From positions 1,674,001-1,738,000 of the forward strand of contig NZ_JADDXR010000002.1 of NCBI RefSeq assembly GCF_015330125.1: a DNA stretch of 64,000 nucleotides. Direction: 5' to 3'. A program made the translations under genes and the position numbers. The notes under the pieces were generated by a model. That model searched no databases and was not told the DNA's origin. It was given only the letters and a program-made list of their open reading frames with translations. The stretch's first letter is position 1. Each line of letters opens with the position of its first letter. Positions 34,219 through 43,894 of the stretch are shown here, one piece after another. The DNA comes from Zobellia nedashkovskayae. Its GTDB lineage: Bacteria; Bacteroidota; Bacteroidia; Flavobacteriales; Flavobacteriaceae.

Positions 34219-35856
34219 ATGTCATTACAGAGCACAAATCCTACTGAAACTTCTGCATGGAAGAAACTTGCACAGCATTTTGAAAACACTAAAGAAGAAC
34301 AGTTAAAAGACCTTTTTGCGTCTGATGCATCTAGGGCGGAAAAATTCACTTTAAAGTGGAATGATTTTTTAGTAGATTTCTCCAAAAATAGAATTACCGA
34401 CGAAACATTACAGTTGCTTCTTCAATTAGCGAAAGAAGTTAATTTGGCCGATGCAATTCAAAAACAATTTGGCGGAGACGAGATAAACCAGACAGAGGGT
34501 CGGGCAGTATTGCATACAGCACTTCGTGCTAAAAAGTCTGACACCATTTTAGTGGACGGTGAAAACGTGGTAGAAGAAGTTTACGCGGTTAAAGACCATA
34601 TAAAGAAATTTACAGAGACTATTATTTCAGGAAGTGCTACGGGTTATACTGGTAAAGCCTTTACTGATGTAGTGAATATTGGTATTGGAGGGTCGGACTT
34701 GGGTCCCGCTATGGTAACCGAAGCTCTAAAATTCTATAAAAACCATCTTAAGCTTCATTTTGTGAGCAATGTGGATGGAGATCATGTGAACGAAGTTTTA
34801 AAAGAACTTGATCCAGAAACAACGCTTTTCGTTGTCGTTTCAAAAACATTTACTACACAAGAAACATTAACAAATGCCACGACCATTAAAAAATGGTTTC
34901 TAAAACACGGCACACAGGCAGATATAGCCAAACACTTTGCGGCGGTATCTACAAATACAGAAGCCATTTCAGAGTTTGGTATTGCTCCAGAAAATGTATT
35001 CCCAATGTGGGATTGGGTGGGCGGTCGCTTTTCTTTATGGAGTGCGGTTGGTTTATCAATAGCATTGGCGGTAGGTTTTGAGAATTTTGATTTACTATTG
35101 GTGGGAGCTAATGAAATGGACGAACATTTTAAAAACACCGATTTTGAAGATAATCTTCCTGTAGTATTGGCGCTTTTGAGCGTTTGGTACAATAATTTTT
35201 ATGGAGCCGAGACCGAAGCTATTATTCCTTACGCCCAATACTTAAGTAGATTTTCAGCCTACTTGCAACAAGGTATTATGGAGAGTAACGGTAAAAGCGT
35301 AGACCGAAACGGTAAGCGTGTAGGTTACGAAACGGGTACAATTATTTGGGGCGAGCCGGGCACCAATTCACAACACGCTTTCTTTCAGCTTATTCACCAA
35401 GGCACTAAACTGATTCCTGTAGATTTTATTGGGTTTAAAAAATCATTGCATGGTGATGTTGATCATCACAATAAATTAATGGCCAACTATTTTGCCCAGA
35501 CCGAAGCTTTAATGAACGGAAAGACCGCCGGACAGGTTCGTGAAGAGCTAGAAGGCAAAGGCATGGCTAAAAGTGAAATAGAAAAATTATTAACTTTCAA
35601 GGTGTTTGAAGGTAATAAACCTACCAACACTATTCTAATAGATAAGTTGTCACCAAAAAGCCTAGGTAGTTTAATCGCACTTTATGAGCATAAAATATTC
35701 GTGCAAGGTATCATTTGGAATATTTTTAGTTATGACCAATGGGGTGTAGAGTTAGGTAAGCAATTAGCAGGCACTATTTTGAAAGATATTCAAGGTTCAG
35801 AAATTGCCGATCATGATAGCTCTACTTTACAACTTTTAAAATATTTTAAGGGTTAA
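34219..35856 (+). CDS. pgi: Glucose-6-phosphate isomerase
   Basis: Interconverts glucose-6-phosphate and fructose-6-phosphate in glycolysis and gluconeogenesis. Signatures are [33 protein letters not shown], the [16 protein letters not shown] motif, and the C-terminal [11 protein letters not shown]. The catalytic Glu and His sit in [19 protein letters not shown], and Lys in the QWGVELGK motif. The protein from the ATG at 34219 has 545 aa, matching E. coli Pgi (549). An in-frame start 18 codons upstream would precede the predicted transcription start. Confidence 0.97.
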   Translation: MSLQSTNPTETSAWKKLAQHFENTKEEQLKDLFASDASRAEKFTLKWNDFLVDFSKNRITDETLQLLLQLAKEVNLADAIQKQFGGDEINQTEGRAVLHTALRAKKSDTILVDGENVVEEVYAVKDHIKKFTETIISGSATGYTGKAFTDVVNIGIGGSDLGPAMVTEALKFYKNHLKLHFVSNVDGDHVNEVLKELDPETTLFVVVSKTFTTQETLTNATTIKKWFLKHGTQADIAKHFAAVSTNTEAISEFGIAPENVFPMWDWVGGRFSLWSAVGLSIALAVGFENFDLLLVGANEMDEHFKNTDFEDNLPVVLALLSVWYNNFYGAETEAIIPYAQYLSRFSAYLQQGIMESNGKSVDRNGKRVGYETGTIIWGEPGTNSQHAFFQLIHQGTKLIPVDFIGFKKSLHGDVDHHNKLMANYFAQTEALMNGKTAGQVREELEGKGMAKSEIEKLLTFKVFEGNKPTNTILIDKLSPKSLGSLIALYEHKIFVQGIIWNIFSYDQWGVELGKQLAGTILKDIQGSEIADHDSSTLQLLKYFKG

Positions 35857-35886
35857 ACTAGGGTATCCTCAGTTTTTTACAATTCT

Positions 35887-35921
35887 AGCTTAACTTCTTT
35901 TTTTTTAAGAGAAGTTAAGCT
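35887..35921. promoter_or_regulatory. 12-bp inverted repeat between pgi and the TonB receptor
   Basis: AGCTTAACTTCT (35887-35898) and AGAAGTTAAGCT (35910-35921) pair perfectly around an 11-nt T-rich loop. There is no T run after it. It may be the pgi terminator or an operator overlapping the receptor promoter, whose -7 box starts 10 bases later. Confidence 0.45.
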
Positions 35922-35930
35922 CTCATATAG

Positions 35931-35938
35931 TATATTTG
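35931..35938 (+). promoter_or_regulatory. -7 promoter element for the 900-aa TonB receptor
   Basis: TATATTTG matches TAnnTTTG exactly. It would give a leader of about 85 nt. A weaker CACTTTTG box at 35988-35995 would give a shorter leader and shares its TTTTGCAGC context with the ileS promoter. Confidence 0.45.
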
Positions 35939-36027
35939 CGAAAGTGTTATTTAACCTTTACTTAACATTCGCATGCCTAAAACGCCGCACTTTTGCAGCA
36001 AATTGAGAAAACGTAAAAACTGAACAA

Positions 36028-38730
36028 ATGAAAAAGATGTACTTCGCTTTGGTCTTATTTTTAATGACGACCATGGCATTTTCACAAGGAACTATCACAG
36101 GTACCGTAATAGACGGTGAGCTTAATGAGCCACTACCTGGTGCTAGTGTGGTAATTCAAGGAACAACTAATGGAACCTCTACTGACTTTGATGGTAAGTT
36201 TCAAATCGAAATTACAGAAAATGCAGGAACGCTTTTAGTTTCTTACATTGGGTATACTTCCAAAAAAGTAGCTTACACTAGTGACGGTGATATTGGTAGA
36301 ATTGTATTGGAGCCAAACGCACAAGAATTAGAAGGTGTAGTAGTAAGTGGTGTGATCGATATAGCTAAGGATAGAGAAACCCCAGTAGCGGTTTCAACTA
36401 TTAGAGCTTCTGAAATACAAGAAAAATTAGGTTCACAAGAATTACCTGAAATACTTAAATCTACTCCATCTATTTATGCTACCAAAACAGGTGGTGGTTT
36501 TGGTGATGGTAGAGTTAACGTAAGAGGTTTTGATTCTAGAAACACTGCTGTAATGGTTAACGGTATTCCTGTTAACGATATGGAAAATGGAGCTGTATAC
36601 TGGAGTAACTGGGCTGGTTTAGGCGATGTTACTACTGCTATGCAGGTTCAGAGAGGTTTAGGTTCTTCTAAATTGGCAATATCTTCTGTTGGTGGTACCA
36701 TTAACGTTATTACAAAGTCTACCGAACAAGAAGAAGGTGGTACGGTAACTTTAGGTGGTGGTAATGACGGCTACTTAAAGACTACTGTTGCATACAATAC
36801 TGGAAAATCTGATAAAGGTTTTGCAGCTTCTATTCTATTGGGTAGAACTTCTGGTGATGGTTATATTCAAGGTACGGAATTTGAAGGTTACAACTATTTC
36901 ATTGGTTTGGGTTACGAGCCAAACGAGAAACACAACATTCAATTTGTTTTAACAGGTGCTCCTCAAGTTCACAATCAAAGAACATCAAGTTTCTTTAATG
37001 TGGCAACTTTAGCAGATCACTTGGAATATGGTGCTAAATACAACTTTAACGGTGGTACTTTGAATGGTGAGGAATTTGGATGGAGAAGAAACTTCTATCA
37101 TAAGCCTATTGTTTCTTTAACATGGGAATGGAAAACATCTGAAAAATCTACATTATCTACTTCTGCTTACGCATCTTTTGGCCGTGGTGGTGGTACTGGT
37201 GATATTGGTTCAGGACCGAACTTTGGTTTTGCTAGTTCTAGCAGATATAGAATTCCTGCAACAGGACAAGTTGATTACGATTTAATCTCTCGTTTTAACG
37301 GTGGTGAAGCGGTTACGTTTTACGATGGTAACGATTACCAATTATCTGCAAATGGTGATGGTGAATATATTACAACAAGTTTCGGAGATGGTTTGGCAAG
37401 AAGAGCATCTATAAACTCACATAACTGGTTTGGTGTTATTGCTAACTTTAATACTCAGATTAATGAAAAGTGGAGCTATGATGTTGGATTAGATTTAAGA
37501 AGCTACAAAGGTATTCACTATAGAAGAATGGATAACTTGTTAGGTGCAGACGGTTATTTGGATGATGACAATATTAATGACCCTACTCATGTTATCCGTG
37601 AAGGTGATGTTATAGATTCTGATTTTAGTTCTATCCTAAATGTGTTTAAGAGCATTGATGATGAGGAAAAAATTGACTACTACAATGATGGTCTAGTAAG
37701 ATGGACTGGTGCTTTCGGACAGTTAGAATATACCGATGATGTGGTATCTGCTTTTGTTCAAGGTGGTATTTCTAATCAAGGGTTTAAGAGAATCGATTAT
37801 TTCAATTATTTAGATTCTGATCCTTTACAAGAAACAGATTGGGAGAACATCTTAGGAGGGAACATTAAAGGTGGTGCTAACTTTAACCTAAATGAAGCTA
37901 ACAACGTATTTTTCAACGCTGGTTATTATTCAAAACAACCTCAGTTTGATGCAGTTTATATAAACTTTCAAAATGATTTAAATCCAGATTTGACTAATGA
38001 AAAGATTCTTGGTTTAGAAATAGGTTACGGTCTTAATCTTGGTGATTTTAGAGCAAAAGTTAACCTTTACAGAACTACTTGGAAAGATAGATTCGAAAGG
38101 GTCGGTATTGAAACCCCAACAGGAGATGAAGGTAACGCGAACATTAACGGTGTTGAACAAATTCACCAAGGTATCGAGATTGAAGCAGATTACCGTGCAT
38201 CAAATGTTGTACAATTTAGAGGTATGCTTTCTTTAGGTGATTGGGAATATGCAGGTAATGCATTTGGTCAAGCTTTAGATGATGACAGAAATGTTATTGA
38301 TCCAGATGTAACTTTATTCTTAGATGGTGTTAAAGTTGGAGATGCTGCTCAGTTCACAACTAATTTAGAAATGATCATTAGACCAATAGAAGATCTTAAA
38401 ATCAGCGCTAATCTTTACAACGCATCTAGATTATATGCATTCTTGAATGCTGAAGATTTTGATTCTGCTGATAATCAAGGTTCATTACGTTTACCTAGTT
38501 ACACTCTTTTTGACTTAGGTGCTTATTATACTTTTGGTTTAGGAGGAAGCAACAAATTAAGTATTGCTGCTAACGTAAACAACCTTTTTAATACTGAATA
38601 TATTGCTGAATCTTTAACGAATACGTTTGCAGAAAGTGGAGACACTTTGTACGAAGGAATTTCTACTGATAATAAAGTATTTTTTGGATTTGGAAGAACT
38701 TTTAACGTGAGTGCTCGTTATAGTTTCTAA
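36028..38730 (+). CDS. TonB-dependent receptor with carboxypeptidase-like N-terminal domain
   Basis: Outer-membrane importer. The signal peptide ends at MAFSQ. Residues about 21-95 are a carboxypeptidase D-like regulatory domain (GTITGTVIDGELNEPLPGASVVIQGT). The plug follows, with NVRGFDSRNTAVMVNGIPVNDMENG. The rest is barrel, ending in NVSARYSF. The base usage is richer in GGT, AAC and GAA/TTC-type codons than neighbouring genes, which suggests strong expression. No SusD partner is adjacent. Its substrate is unknown, though the pattern resembles receptors for peptides or small ligands in marine flavobacteria. It has its own promoter region and terminator. Confidence 0.92.
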   Translation: MKKMYFALVLFLMTTMAFSQGTITGTVIDGELNEPLPGASVVIQGTTNGTSTDFDGKFQIEITENAGTLLVSYIGYTSKKVAYTSDGDIGRIVLEPNAQELEGVVVSGVIDIAKDRETPVAVSTIRASEIQEKLGSQELPEILKSTPSIYATKTGGGFGDGRVNVRGFDSRNTAVMVNGIPVNDMENGAVYWSNWAGLGDVTTAMQVQRGLGSSKLAISSVGGTINVITKSTEQEEGGTVTLGGGNDGYLKTTVAYNTGKSDKGFAASILLGRTSGDGYIQGTEFEGYNYFIGLGYEPNEKHNIQFVLTGAPQVHNQRTSSFFNVATLADHLEYGAKYNFNGGTLNGEEFGWRRNFYHKPIVSLTWEWKTSEKSTLSTSAYASFGRGGGTGDIGSGPNFGFASSSRYRIPATGQVDYDLISRFNGGEAVTFYDGNDYQLSANGDGEYITTSFGDGLARRASINSHNWFGVIANFNTQINEKWSYDVGLDLRSYKGIHYRRMDNLLGADGYLDDDNINDPTHVIREGDVIDSDFSSILNVFKSIDDEEKIDYYNDGLVRWTGAFGQLEYTDDVVSAFVQGGISNQGFKRIDYFNYLDSDPLQETDWENILGGNIKGGANFNLNEANNVFFNAGYYSKQPQFDAVYINFQNDLNPDLTNEKILGLEIGYGLNLGDFRAKVNLYRTTWKDRFERVGIETPTGDEGNANINGVEQIHQGIEIEADYRASNVVQFRGMLSLGDWEYAGNAFGQALDDDRNVIDPDVTLFLDGVKVGDAAQFTTNLEMIIRPIEDLKISANLYNASRLYAFLNAEDFDSADNQGSLRLPSYTLFDLGAYYTFGLGGSNKLSIAANVNNLFNTEYIAESLTNTFAESGDTLYEGISTDNKVFFGFGRTFNVSARYSF

Positions 38731-38750
38731 TATTAAATTTATAGACTAAT

Positions 38751-38782
38751 AAAAAAAACCCTGCCAGTTGGCAGGGTTTTTT
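38751..38782 (+). terminator. Rho-independent terminator of the TonB receptor gene
   Basis: AAAACCCTGCC and GGCAGGGTTTT pair around an AGTT loop and are followed by T residues. The flanking A and T runs make it usable on both strands. Confidence 0.88.
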
Positions 38783-38825
38783 ATGCGCAAAAATCAGTAC
38801 ATTTAAACCTTAAAATAAAAATATT

Positions 38826-39266
38826 ATGTACGAAGTTATTCAGGTTGTTCATTCTTATTTGGCTTATGTTGTTTTGGCTCTTTTATTCTTTGCTGTAGCC
38901 AATGCTATTATGGGATTAGTAGGCAATAAAATATTTACTATTGAAAAAGATTTCCGTCTAAGTCTATTTACTTTAATTTTGGCTCACATTCAGCTATTGG
39001 TAGGGTTAATACTTTATTTTGTTTCTCCAAGCGGCCTTCAGGCTATTCAGGCTTTGGGTATGGGCGGCCTTAATTCGGCATCTAGATTGTTAGCTGTAGA
39101 ACACCCTTTCATTAATATTATTGCAATTGTTTTGATTACCATAGGCTGGTCGCGTCACAAAAAGTTTGTAGATGGTAAAAAGAAATTCAAGAGTATCGCC
39201 ATTTTTTATGGTCTTGGTCTTGTGTTGATACTTAGTCGTATTCCTTGGGGACAATGGTTAGGTTAA
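38826..39266 (+). CDS. Four-span membrane protein, unknown function
   Basis: A 146-aa integral membrane protein with four hydrophobic segments. His9 (VVHSYLAYV), His53 (LILAHIQLLVG), His92 (VEHPFINI) and His108 fall in or near spans. They could bind haem, which is why relatives are sometimes named cytochrome b. That is an inference from His placement only. It ends IPWGQWLG. It is 22 bases upstream of the DUF1080 gene and probably co-transcribed. Confidence 0.75.
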   Translation: MYEVIQVVHSYLAYVVLALLFFAVANAIMGLVGNKIFTIEKDFRLSLFTLILAHIQLLVGLILYFVSPSGLQAIQALGMGGLNSASRLLAVEHPFINIIAIVLITIGWSRHKKFVDGKKKFKSIAIFYGLGLVLILSRIPWGQWLG

Positions 39267-39288
39267 TATCAAACAATTAATAAAGCAA

Positions 39289-39891
39289 ATGGATTATATG
39301 AAAAGCGCATTAACAGCAGTATTAATTATTTTTACGTCACTTACGTTTGGTCAACAAACAGATCTTTTTAATGGAGAAAACTTAGAAGGTTGGACGGTCT
39401 ATGGTACCGAGAAATGGTATGTAGAAGATGGTCTTCTAGTATGTGAAAGCGGTCCTGATGAACAGTATGGCTACTTGGGAACTGAGGAGCATTACAAAAA
39501 CTTTGAATTAACTTTAGATTTCAAGCAGGAAGCCAATGGAAATAGCGGTGTTTTTATTCGTTCAACTGTTGATGGCACCAAAGTTAGTGGTTGGCAAGTA
39601 GAGGTAGCTCCTCCAGGAAATGATACCGGCGGTGTGTACGAATCTTATGGTCGTGGTTGGTTGGTCAAGCCTGCCCCTGAAAAAGATAAAGCCCTTAAAA
39701 TGGGTGAATGGAATACCATGAAAATACGTGTGAATGGCGATCAAATTACGTCTTGGCTAAATGGTACGGAAATGATTACCCTTACTGATGAAATAATAGG
39801 TGCGGGCGAAGGCTCTATAGCTCTTCAAATTCATGACGGCGGAGGTATTAAAGTACAATGGAGAAATATTAAAGTTACCGAATTAGAATAG
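39289..39891 (+). CDS. DUF1080 secreted protein (3-keto-disaccharide hydrolase-like)
   Basis: The signal peptide is cleaved near TFGQQ. The mature protein is one DUF1080 beta-sandwich of about 180 residues. It starts DLFNGENLEGWTVYGTEKWYVEDGLLVC and contains NSGVFIRS, and ends with IALQIHDGGGIKVQWRNIKV. These are signature elements of the concanavalin-like family now associated with 3-keto-glycoside hydrolysis. It is probably periplasmic or extracellular. The start could be the ATG at 39289 or, equally, 39298. It is followed by a perfect palindromic terminator. Confidence 0.87.
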   Translation: MDYMKSALTAVLIIFTSLTFGQQTDLFNGENLEGWTVYGTEKWYVEDGLLVCESGPDEQYGYLGTEEHYKNFELTLDFKQEANGNSGVFIRSTVDGTKVSGWQVEVAPPGNDTGGVYESYGRGWLVKPAPEKDKALKMGEWNTMKIRVNGDQITSWLNGTEMITLTDEIIGAGEGSIALQIHDGGGIKVQWRNIKVTELE

Positions 39892-39910
39892 TACCTAATT
39901 ACAGGAGATA

Positions 39911-39952
39911 AGAAAGCTGCCTATTGGTTTATAAACCAATAGGCAGCTTTCT
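39911..39952. terminator. Perfect 42-bp palindromic bidirectional terminator
   Basis: Two 21-base arms (39911-39931 and 39932-39952), beginning AGAAAGCTGCC and ending GGCAGCTTTCT, are exact reverse complements with no spacer. It separates the convergent DUF1080 and EEP-family genes. Confidence 0.85.
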
Positions 39953-39974
39953 GTTTTAGAATGGGTGTAGGTTT

Positions 39975-41033
39975 TTACTCGGGAGTTTCTTCTTCGGAAG
40001 TTGGTTTAATCAAATACATATAAACAGGAAAGTGATCAGAATATCCTCCGGTATAACTCCCGCCAGCATAGGTTCTTTGTGGGTATCCTTTGTACTGTCC
40101 TTTTTTGGAGATTAAATAAGGTGCGTTAAAAACCTTGGTTTTCCAAAACTTGTACTTCCCTTCTTCAGGATGCAAAAGATTCTCTGTGAAGAAAATCTGA
40201 TCAAATAAATTCCATTTATCGCGGTAAGCGAGAGAGCCTATTCCTTGTTTATATAACTTTTCCATGGGGTTATATAGGCTTTGACCTTCTAATTGGTTGG
40301 GCTTGCCAATAGTTTTTAGAATTTTTTTGAAACTATCATTGTTGGGGTCATCGTTAAAATCGCCCATACTAATAATCTTTGCATTGGCATCTAACCGCTG
40401 AACAGAATCTATAATACGTCTGCTGAGTTTTGCAGCCGCCATGCGGTTAGGCTTACTTCTGGCCTCACCTCCGCTACGGGACGGCCAATGGTTGACCATA
40501 AAGAATAGTTGCTCGTCATCTAATAATCCGCCTACTATAAGCTGGTCTCTGGTGTAATTTCTTTCGTCATCGTTATTAATAAGTAATAATCTATGGCTAG
40601 TGGAAGAGGTGGGCAGAAATACGGACTTCTTATAAAGCAGCGCGACGTCTATACCGCGTTCATCTGGTGAATCATAATGAACAATGCCGTATCCTTTAGA
40701 GATTAAATTGGGGTGATTAATTAAGTCTTCAACCACCCTTCTGTTTTCAACTTCACAAATACCAATGATATCAGGAGAAGTTTTGCTGGTACTTGATCCA
40801 ATTTCAGAGAGAACTTGTGAAAGATGGTCAAGTTTTTTATTGTAGCGTTCTAAAGTCCAATGATCTTTTCCTTCTGGAGTTCTATCGTCATCAAATATGA
40901 GGGTGTCATTTTCAATATCGAATAGATTCTCCAGATTATAGAACGCAATAGTCCGAATTCGATATGATTTATTTTCCTGCGAATTTGCCCAAAAAGTAAG
41001 TAAAAGAAAAAGCGGTATAAGTCTAAAATTCAT
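39975..41033 (-). CDS. Secreted endonuclease/exonuclease/phosphatase-family protein
   Basis: EEP-superfamily phosphodiesterase with an N-terminal signal peptide (cleavage near WANSQ). The motifs are AFYNLENLFD (family opening Asn), IGICEVENRRVVEDL with the metal-binding Glu, NHWPSRSGGE, GDFNDDPNNDS and the final SDHFPVYMY. All catalytic elements look intact. It could cut DNA, RNA or a phosphorylated small molecule or lipid. It is divergent, across about 120 bp, from a TonB receptor and a DUF5689/lamin-tail lipoprotein, and the three may form a functional unit. The length is 352 aa. Confidence 0.9.
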   Translation of the reverse strand: MNFRLIPLFLLLTFWANSQENKSYRIRTIAFYNLENLFDIENDTLIFDDDRTPEGKDHWTLERYNKKLDHLSQVLSEIGSSTSKTSPDIIGICEVENRRVVEDLINHPNLISKGYGIVHYDSPDERGIDVALLYKKSVFLPTSSTSHRLLLINNDDERNYTRDQLIVGGLLDDEQLFFMVNHWPSRSGGEARSKPNRMAAAKLSRRIIDSVQRLDANAKIISMGDFNDDPNNDSFKKILKTIGKPNQLEGQSLYNPMEKLYKQGIGSLAYRDKWNLFDQIFFTENLLHPEEGKYKFWKTKVFNAPYLISKKGQYKGYPQRTYAGGSYTGGYSDHFPVYMYLIKPTSEEETPE

Positions 41034-41154
41034 ATAATCAGATAGATATAAATACCAATTAACGAAAAAACGATGGATTTTGTAGGGGTTTTTTGCAAGT
41101 CATTTCAAGTTTTCGATATCTTGTTTGGGTTCACCGACCATTAAACCCCCGTTA

Positions 41155-43884
41155 ATGCGATTTTCTCTTATTGCTATCCTTTTTCTTTTATGGCAAAGTA
41201 CCATGTGCGCTCAAACGAGTTTTTCAGTTGAAGGTGAAATTCTTTCCCTTCGGTCAAAAACACCAATTGTAAACGCAAAAATTAGTATAGAAGGCTTTTT
41301 GATTTCAGCGCAATCCGATAGTGATGGAAAATTTAGCCTAACCATTCCTCAAAAGGGAGAGTATATTATATCTATTGAAGCTACTGATTATATAGTAAAG
41401 CGATTACCTATTTCTGTAGAGAACGCAAATTTAGATTTAGGTGCACTTTCTTTAGAACAGAATATTCAAATAGAGCAGGCCGATAATCTCATTTCGTTAA
41501 GCGATTCGGAATTATTGGATGACGAAGTGAGCTCAAATTCATCTGGCCTTCTAAGAGCTACAAGAGACTTGTTTTTGAACAGAGCAGCTTTTGATTTCAG
41601 TCAAGCTTTTTTTCGTGTACGTGGTTACGATTCTCAAAACGGGACCGTTCTTTTAAACGGTATTTCTATGAACAAGTTTTATGACGGCAGGCCTCAATGG
41701 AACAACTGGGGAGGAATGAACGATGTAACCAGAAATCAACAATTCACGAATGGATTGGAGGCATCAGATTATACTTTTGGCGGTATTTTAGGTAATACCA
41801 ATATAGATACGAGGCCTTCAGGTTTGCGTCCCGGTACCAGGTTGTCCACTTCATATTCTAATAGAACTTATGCAGGTCGGTTAATGGCAACATATTCATC
41901 TGGTGTTCAAAAAAATGGTTTGGCTTATACGGTATCTGGTTCAAGAAGATGGGCAAAACAGGGTTATATAGATGGTACGCTGTATGATGCGTTTTCATTT
42001 TTTGGCGCTTTGGAATATCAATTTAATGAAAAGAACAGTATAAATTTTACTGCACTTTGGGCATCAAACCGGAGAGGACGCTCATCTGCTATTACCGAAG
42101 AGGTTTTTGAATTGGTGGGTAAAAAATATAATCCATATTGGGGAGAACAAGACGGAAAAGTCAGAAATTCTAGAGAACGTAAAATTGCGGATCCCGTCTT
42201 TATGTTCAATCATTATTTCAATTCGGAGAGGTTTTGTTTAAATACAGGTATAGCATATCAGTTTGGAAAAAACTCTAGAAGTAGATTAGGGTATTATAAT
42301 GCTCCAAACCCGGACCCAACATATTATAGATATCTCCCGAGTTTTTATACGAATAGCCCAATTGGCGCAAATTTTATAAGTGCCAATACGGCAAAAGAGG
42401 GGTTGTTGAATAGTCCTCAAATGGATTGGAATCAAATTTATACCGCCAACTCAAACGGGCAAGCAGCTTATGTGCTGTATGACGATGTAGTTGACGATAC
42501 TCAAATTAGCGTAAATACGGTCGGGAATCTGATTCTGACCGATAGACTTTTAATGGATTTTGGTTTGACCTACAAAAACTTGGATTCTGAAAACTATGCA
42601 AGAATAAATGATTTGCTTGGAGCAGATTTCCATGCCGATGTAGACCCCTTTTCGGATACGCTAAATGATAGCGAAGGCTCGATTGAAAAAAGAGAAGATG
42701 ATATTTTCAATTATAACTATCGAATGAATGCCGATCAGTTTGAATCGTTTATTCAATTTAAGTATAACCATGAAAAGTGGAGTGCTTTTATGTCTGCCAA
42801 ATATGGGACTACAAATTACCAACGGACAGGTCTTTTTAAGAATGACCGTTATTCAGGTAGTTCGTTAGGAGAAGGTGAAGAAATTAGTTTCAAGACATAT
42901 GGGGTGAAATCAGGTTTCACTTATAAGCTAACCGAAAGACATTGGCTATCTGCTCACGGTTCGTATATGAAGAGGCCGCCGGTGCTTCAAAATGTTTTTA
43001 TCAATCCAAGGGAAAATAATAGTGTAGTGCCTAATATTCAAAGTGAAACCAATACCACGGTAGACCTTAACTATTTCTTACGCCTCCCTAAATTAACGGG
43101 TAGGCTTACGGGCTTTTATACCCGTTTTCAAAACACCACGGATGTAAATTTCTTTTTTGCAGATGCTGGTGTTGGGTCAGACTTTGTTCAGGAGGTGCTT
43201 ACGGGGTTGGATAAGCTGCATATGGGCACGGAATTAGGTCTTGAGTATCAATTGTCGTCTGCGGTAAAATTAACCGCTGTGGCCGCTGTAGGGAAATATG
43301 TTTATGCCAGCAATCCTAATGTGGCTATTAATTTTGATACCGCAGGAAGAGAAGAGGATCTTATAAATCTTGAGGGCACTGTTGATTTGGGTGTAGCCAA
43401 AATTAAAGATTATAAATTGGCGCAAGGTCCGCAACAAGCTTATGCAATTGGTATAGAGTATCGTGATCCAAAATATTGGTGGGTAAGTGCAACAACTAAT
43501 TACTTGGCAAGCAACTATGCTAATATCTCTACGCTTACAAGAACCCAAAGTTTTTATTTAGATCCGGAAACAAATCTTTCATTTGTAGATGCTACGGAAG
43601 AAAATGTCAACCAAGCATTGGCCCAAAAGCCGTTGGAGAACTTTTATCTTCTAAATCTAGTAGGAGGTAAATCTTGGTTGAAAAAAGGAAAATATATCAG
43701 TGTTTTTGGGAGTATCAATAATCTTTTTGATGGGGTGTTCCGAACGGGAGGATACGAACAGAGCCGGAATGGCAATTATGGTCAGTTCAAGCAAGATAAT
43801 TTAAGTGGCACCCCATCATTTGCTCCCAAATATTGGTACGGTTACGGCCGCACCTATTTTTTAAACTTGGCATATAGTTTTTAA
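41155..43884 (+). CDS. TonB-dependent receptor paired with a DUF5689 lipoprotein
   Basis: The ATG at 41155 gives a signal peptide (MRFSLIAILFLLWQSTMCAQ); an in-frame TTG ten codons earlier would spoil it. A carboxypeptidase-like domain (FSVEGEILSLRSKTPIVNAKISIEG) precedes the plug (FFRVRGYDSQNGTVLLNGISMNKF). The barrel ends in NLAYSF. In place of a SusD partner, a lipoprotein with a DUF5689 and a lamin-tail domain follows 10 bases after the stop. A secreted EEP phosphodiesterase is divergent. The imported molecule is likely the product of that enzyme, which is an inference. The length is 909 aa. Confidence 0.9.
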   Translation: MRFSLIAILFLLWQSTMCAQTSFSVEGEILSLRSKTPIVNAKISIEGFLISAQSDSDGKFSLTIPQKGEYIISIEATDYIVKRLPISVENANLDLGALSLEQNIQIEQADNLISLSDSELLDDEVSSNSSGLLRATRDLFLNRAAFDFSQAFFRVRGYDSQNGTVLLNGISMNKFYDGRPQWNNWGGMNDVTRNQQFTNGLEASDYTFGGILGNTNIDTRPSGLRPGTRLSTSYSNRTYAGRLMATYSSGVQKNGLAYTVSGSRRWAKQGYIDGTLYDAFSFFGALEYQFNEKNSINFTALWASNRRGRSSAITEEVFELVGKKYNPYWGEQDGKVRNSRERKIADPVFMFNHYFNSERFCLNTGIAYQFGKNSRSRLGYYNAPNPDPTYYRYLPSFYTNSPIGANFISANTAKEGLLNSPQMDWNQIYTANSNGQAAYVLYDDVVDDTQISVNTVGNLILTDRLLMDFGLTYKNLDSENYARINDLLGADFHADVDPFSDTLNDSEGSIEKREDDIFNYNYRMNADQFESFIQFKYNHEKWSAFMSAKYGTTNYQRTGLFKNDRYSGSSLGEGEEISFKTYGVKSGFTYKLTERHWLSAHGSYMKRPPVLQNVFINPRENNSVVPNIQSETNTTVDLNYFLRLPKLTGRLTGFYTRFQNTTDVNFFFADAGVGSDFVQEVLTGLDKLHMGTELGLEYQLSSAVKLTAVAAVGKYVYASNPNVAINFDTAGREEDLINLEGTVDLGVAKIKDYKLAQGPQQAYAIGIEYRDPKYWWVSATTNYLASNYANISTLTRTQSFYLDPETNLSFVDATEENVNQALAQKPLENFYLLNLVGGKSWLKKGKYISVFGSINNLFDGVFRTGGYEQSRNGNYGQFKQDNLSGTPSFAPKYWYGYGRTYFLNLAYSF

Positions 43885-43894
43885 GAAATTACTT

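Noticed and set aside
35940..36027. Riboswitch ahead of the 900-aa TonB receptor
   Set aside because: The leader is short and shows no cobalamin- or TPP-type conserved boxes.
41125..41154. TTG upstream as start of the second TonB receptor
   Set aside because: It would put ten residues ahead of a good signal peptide.
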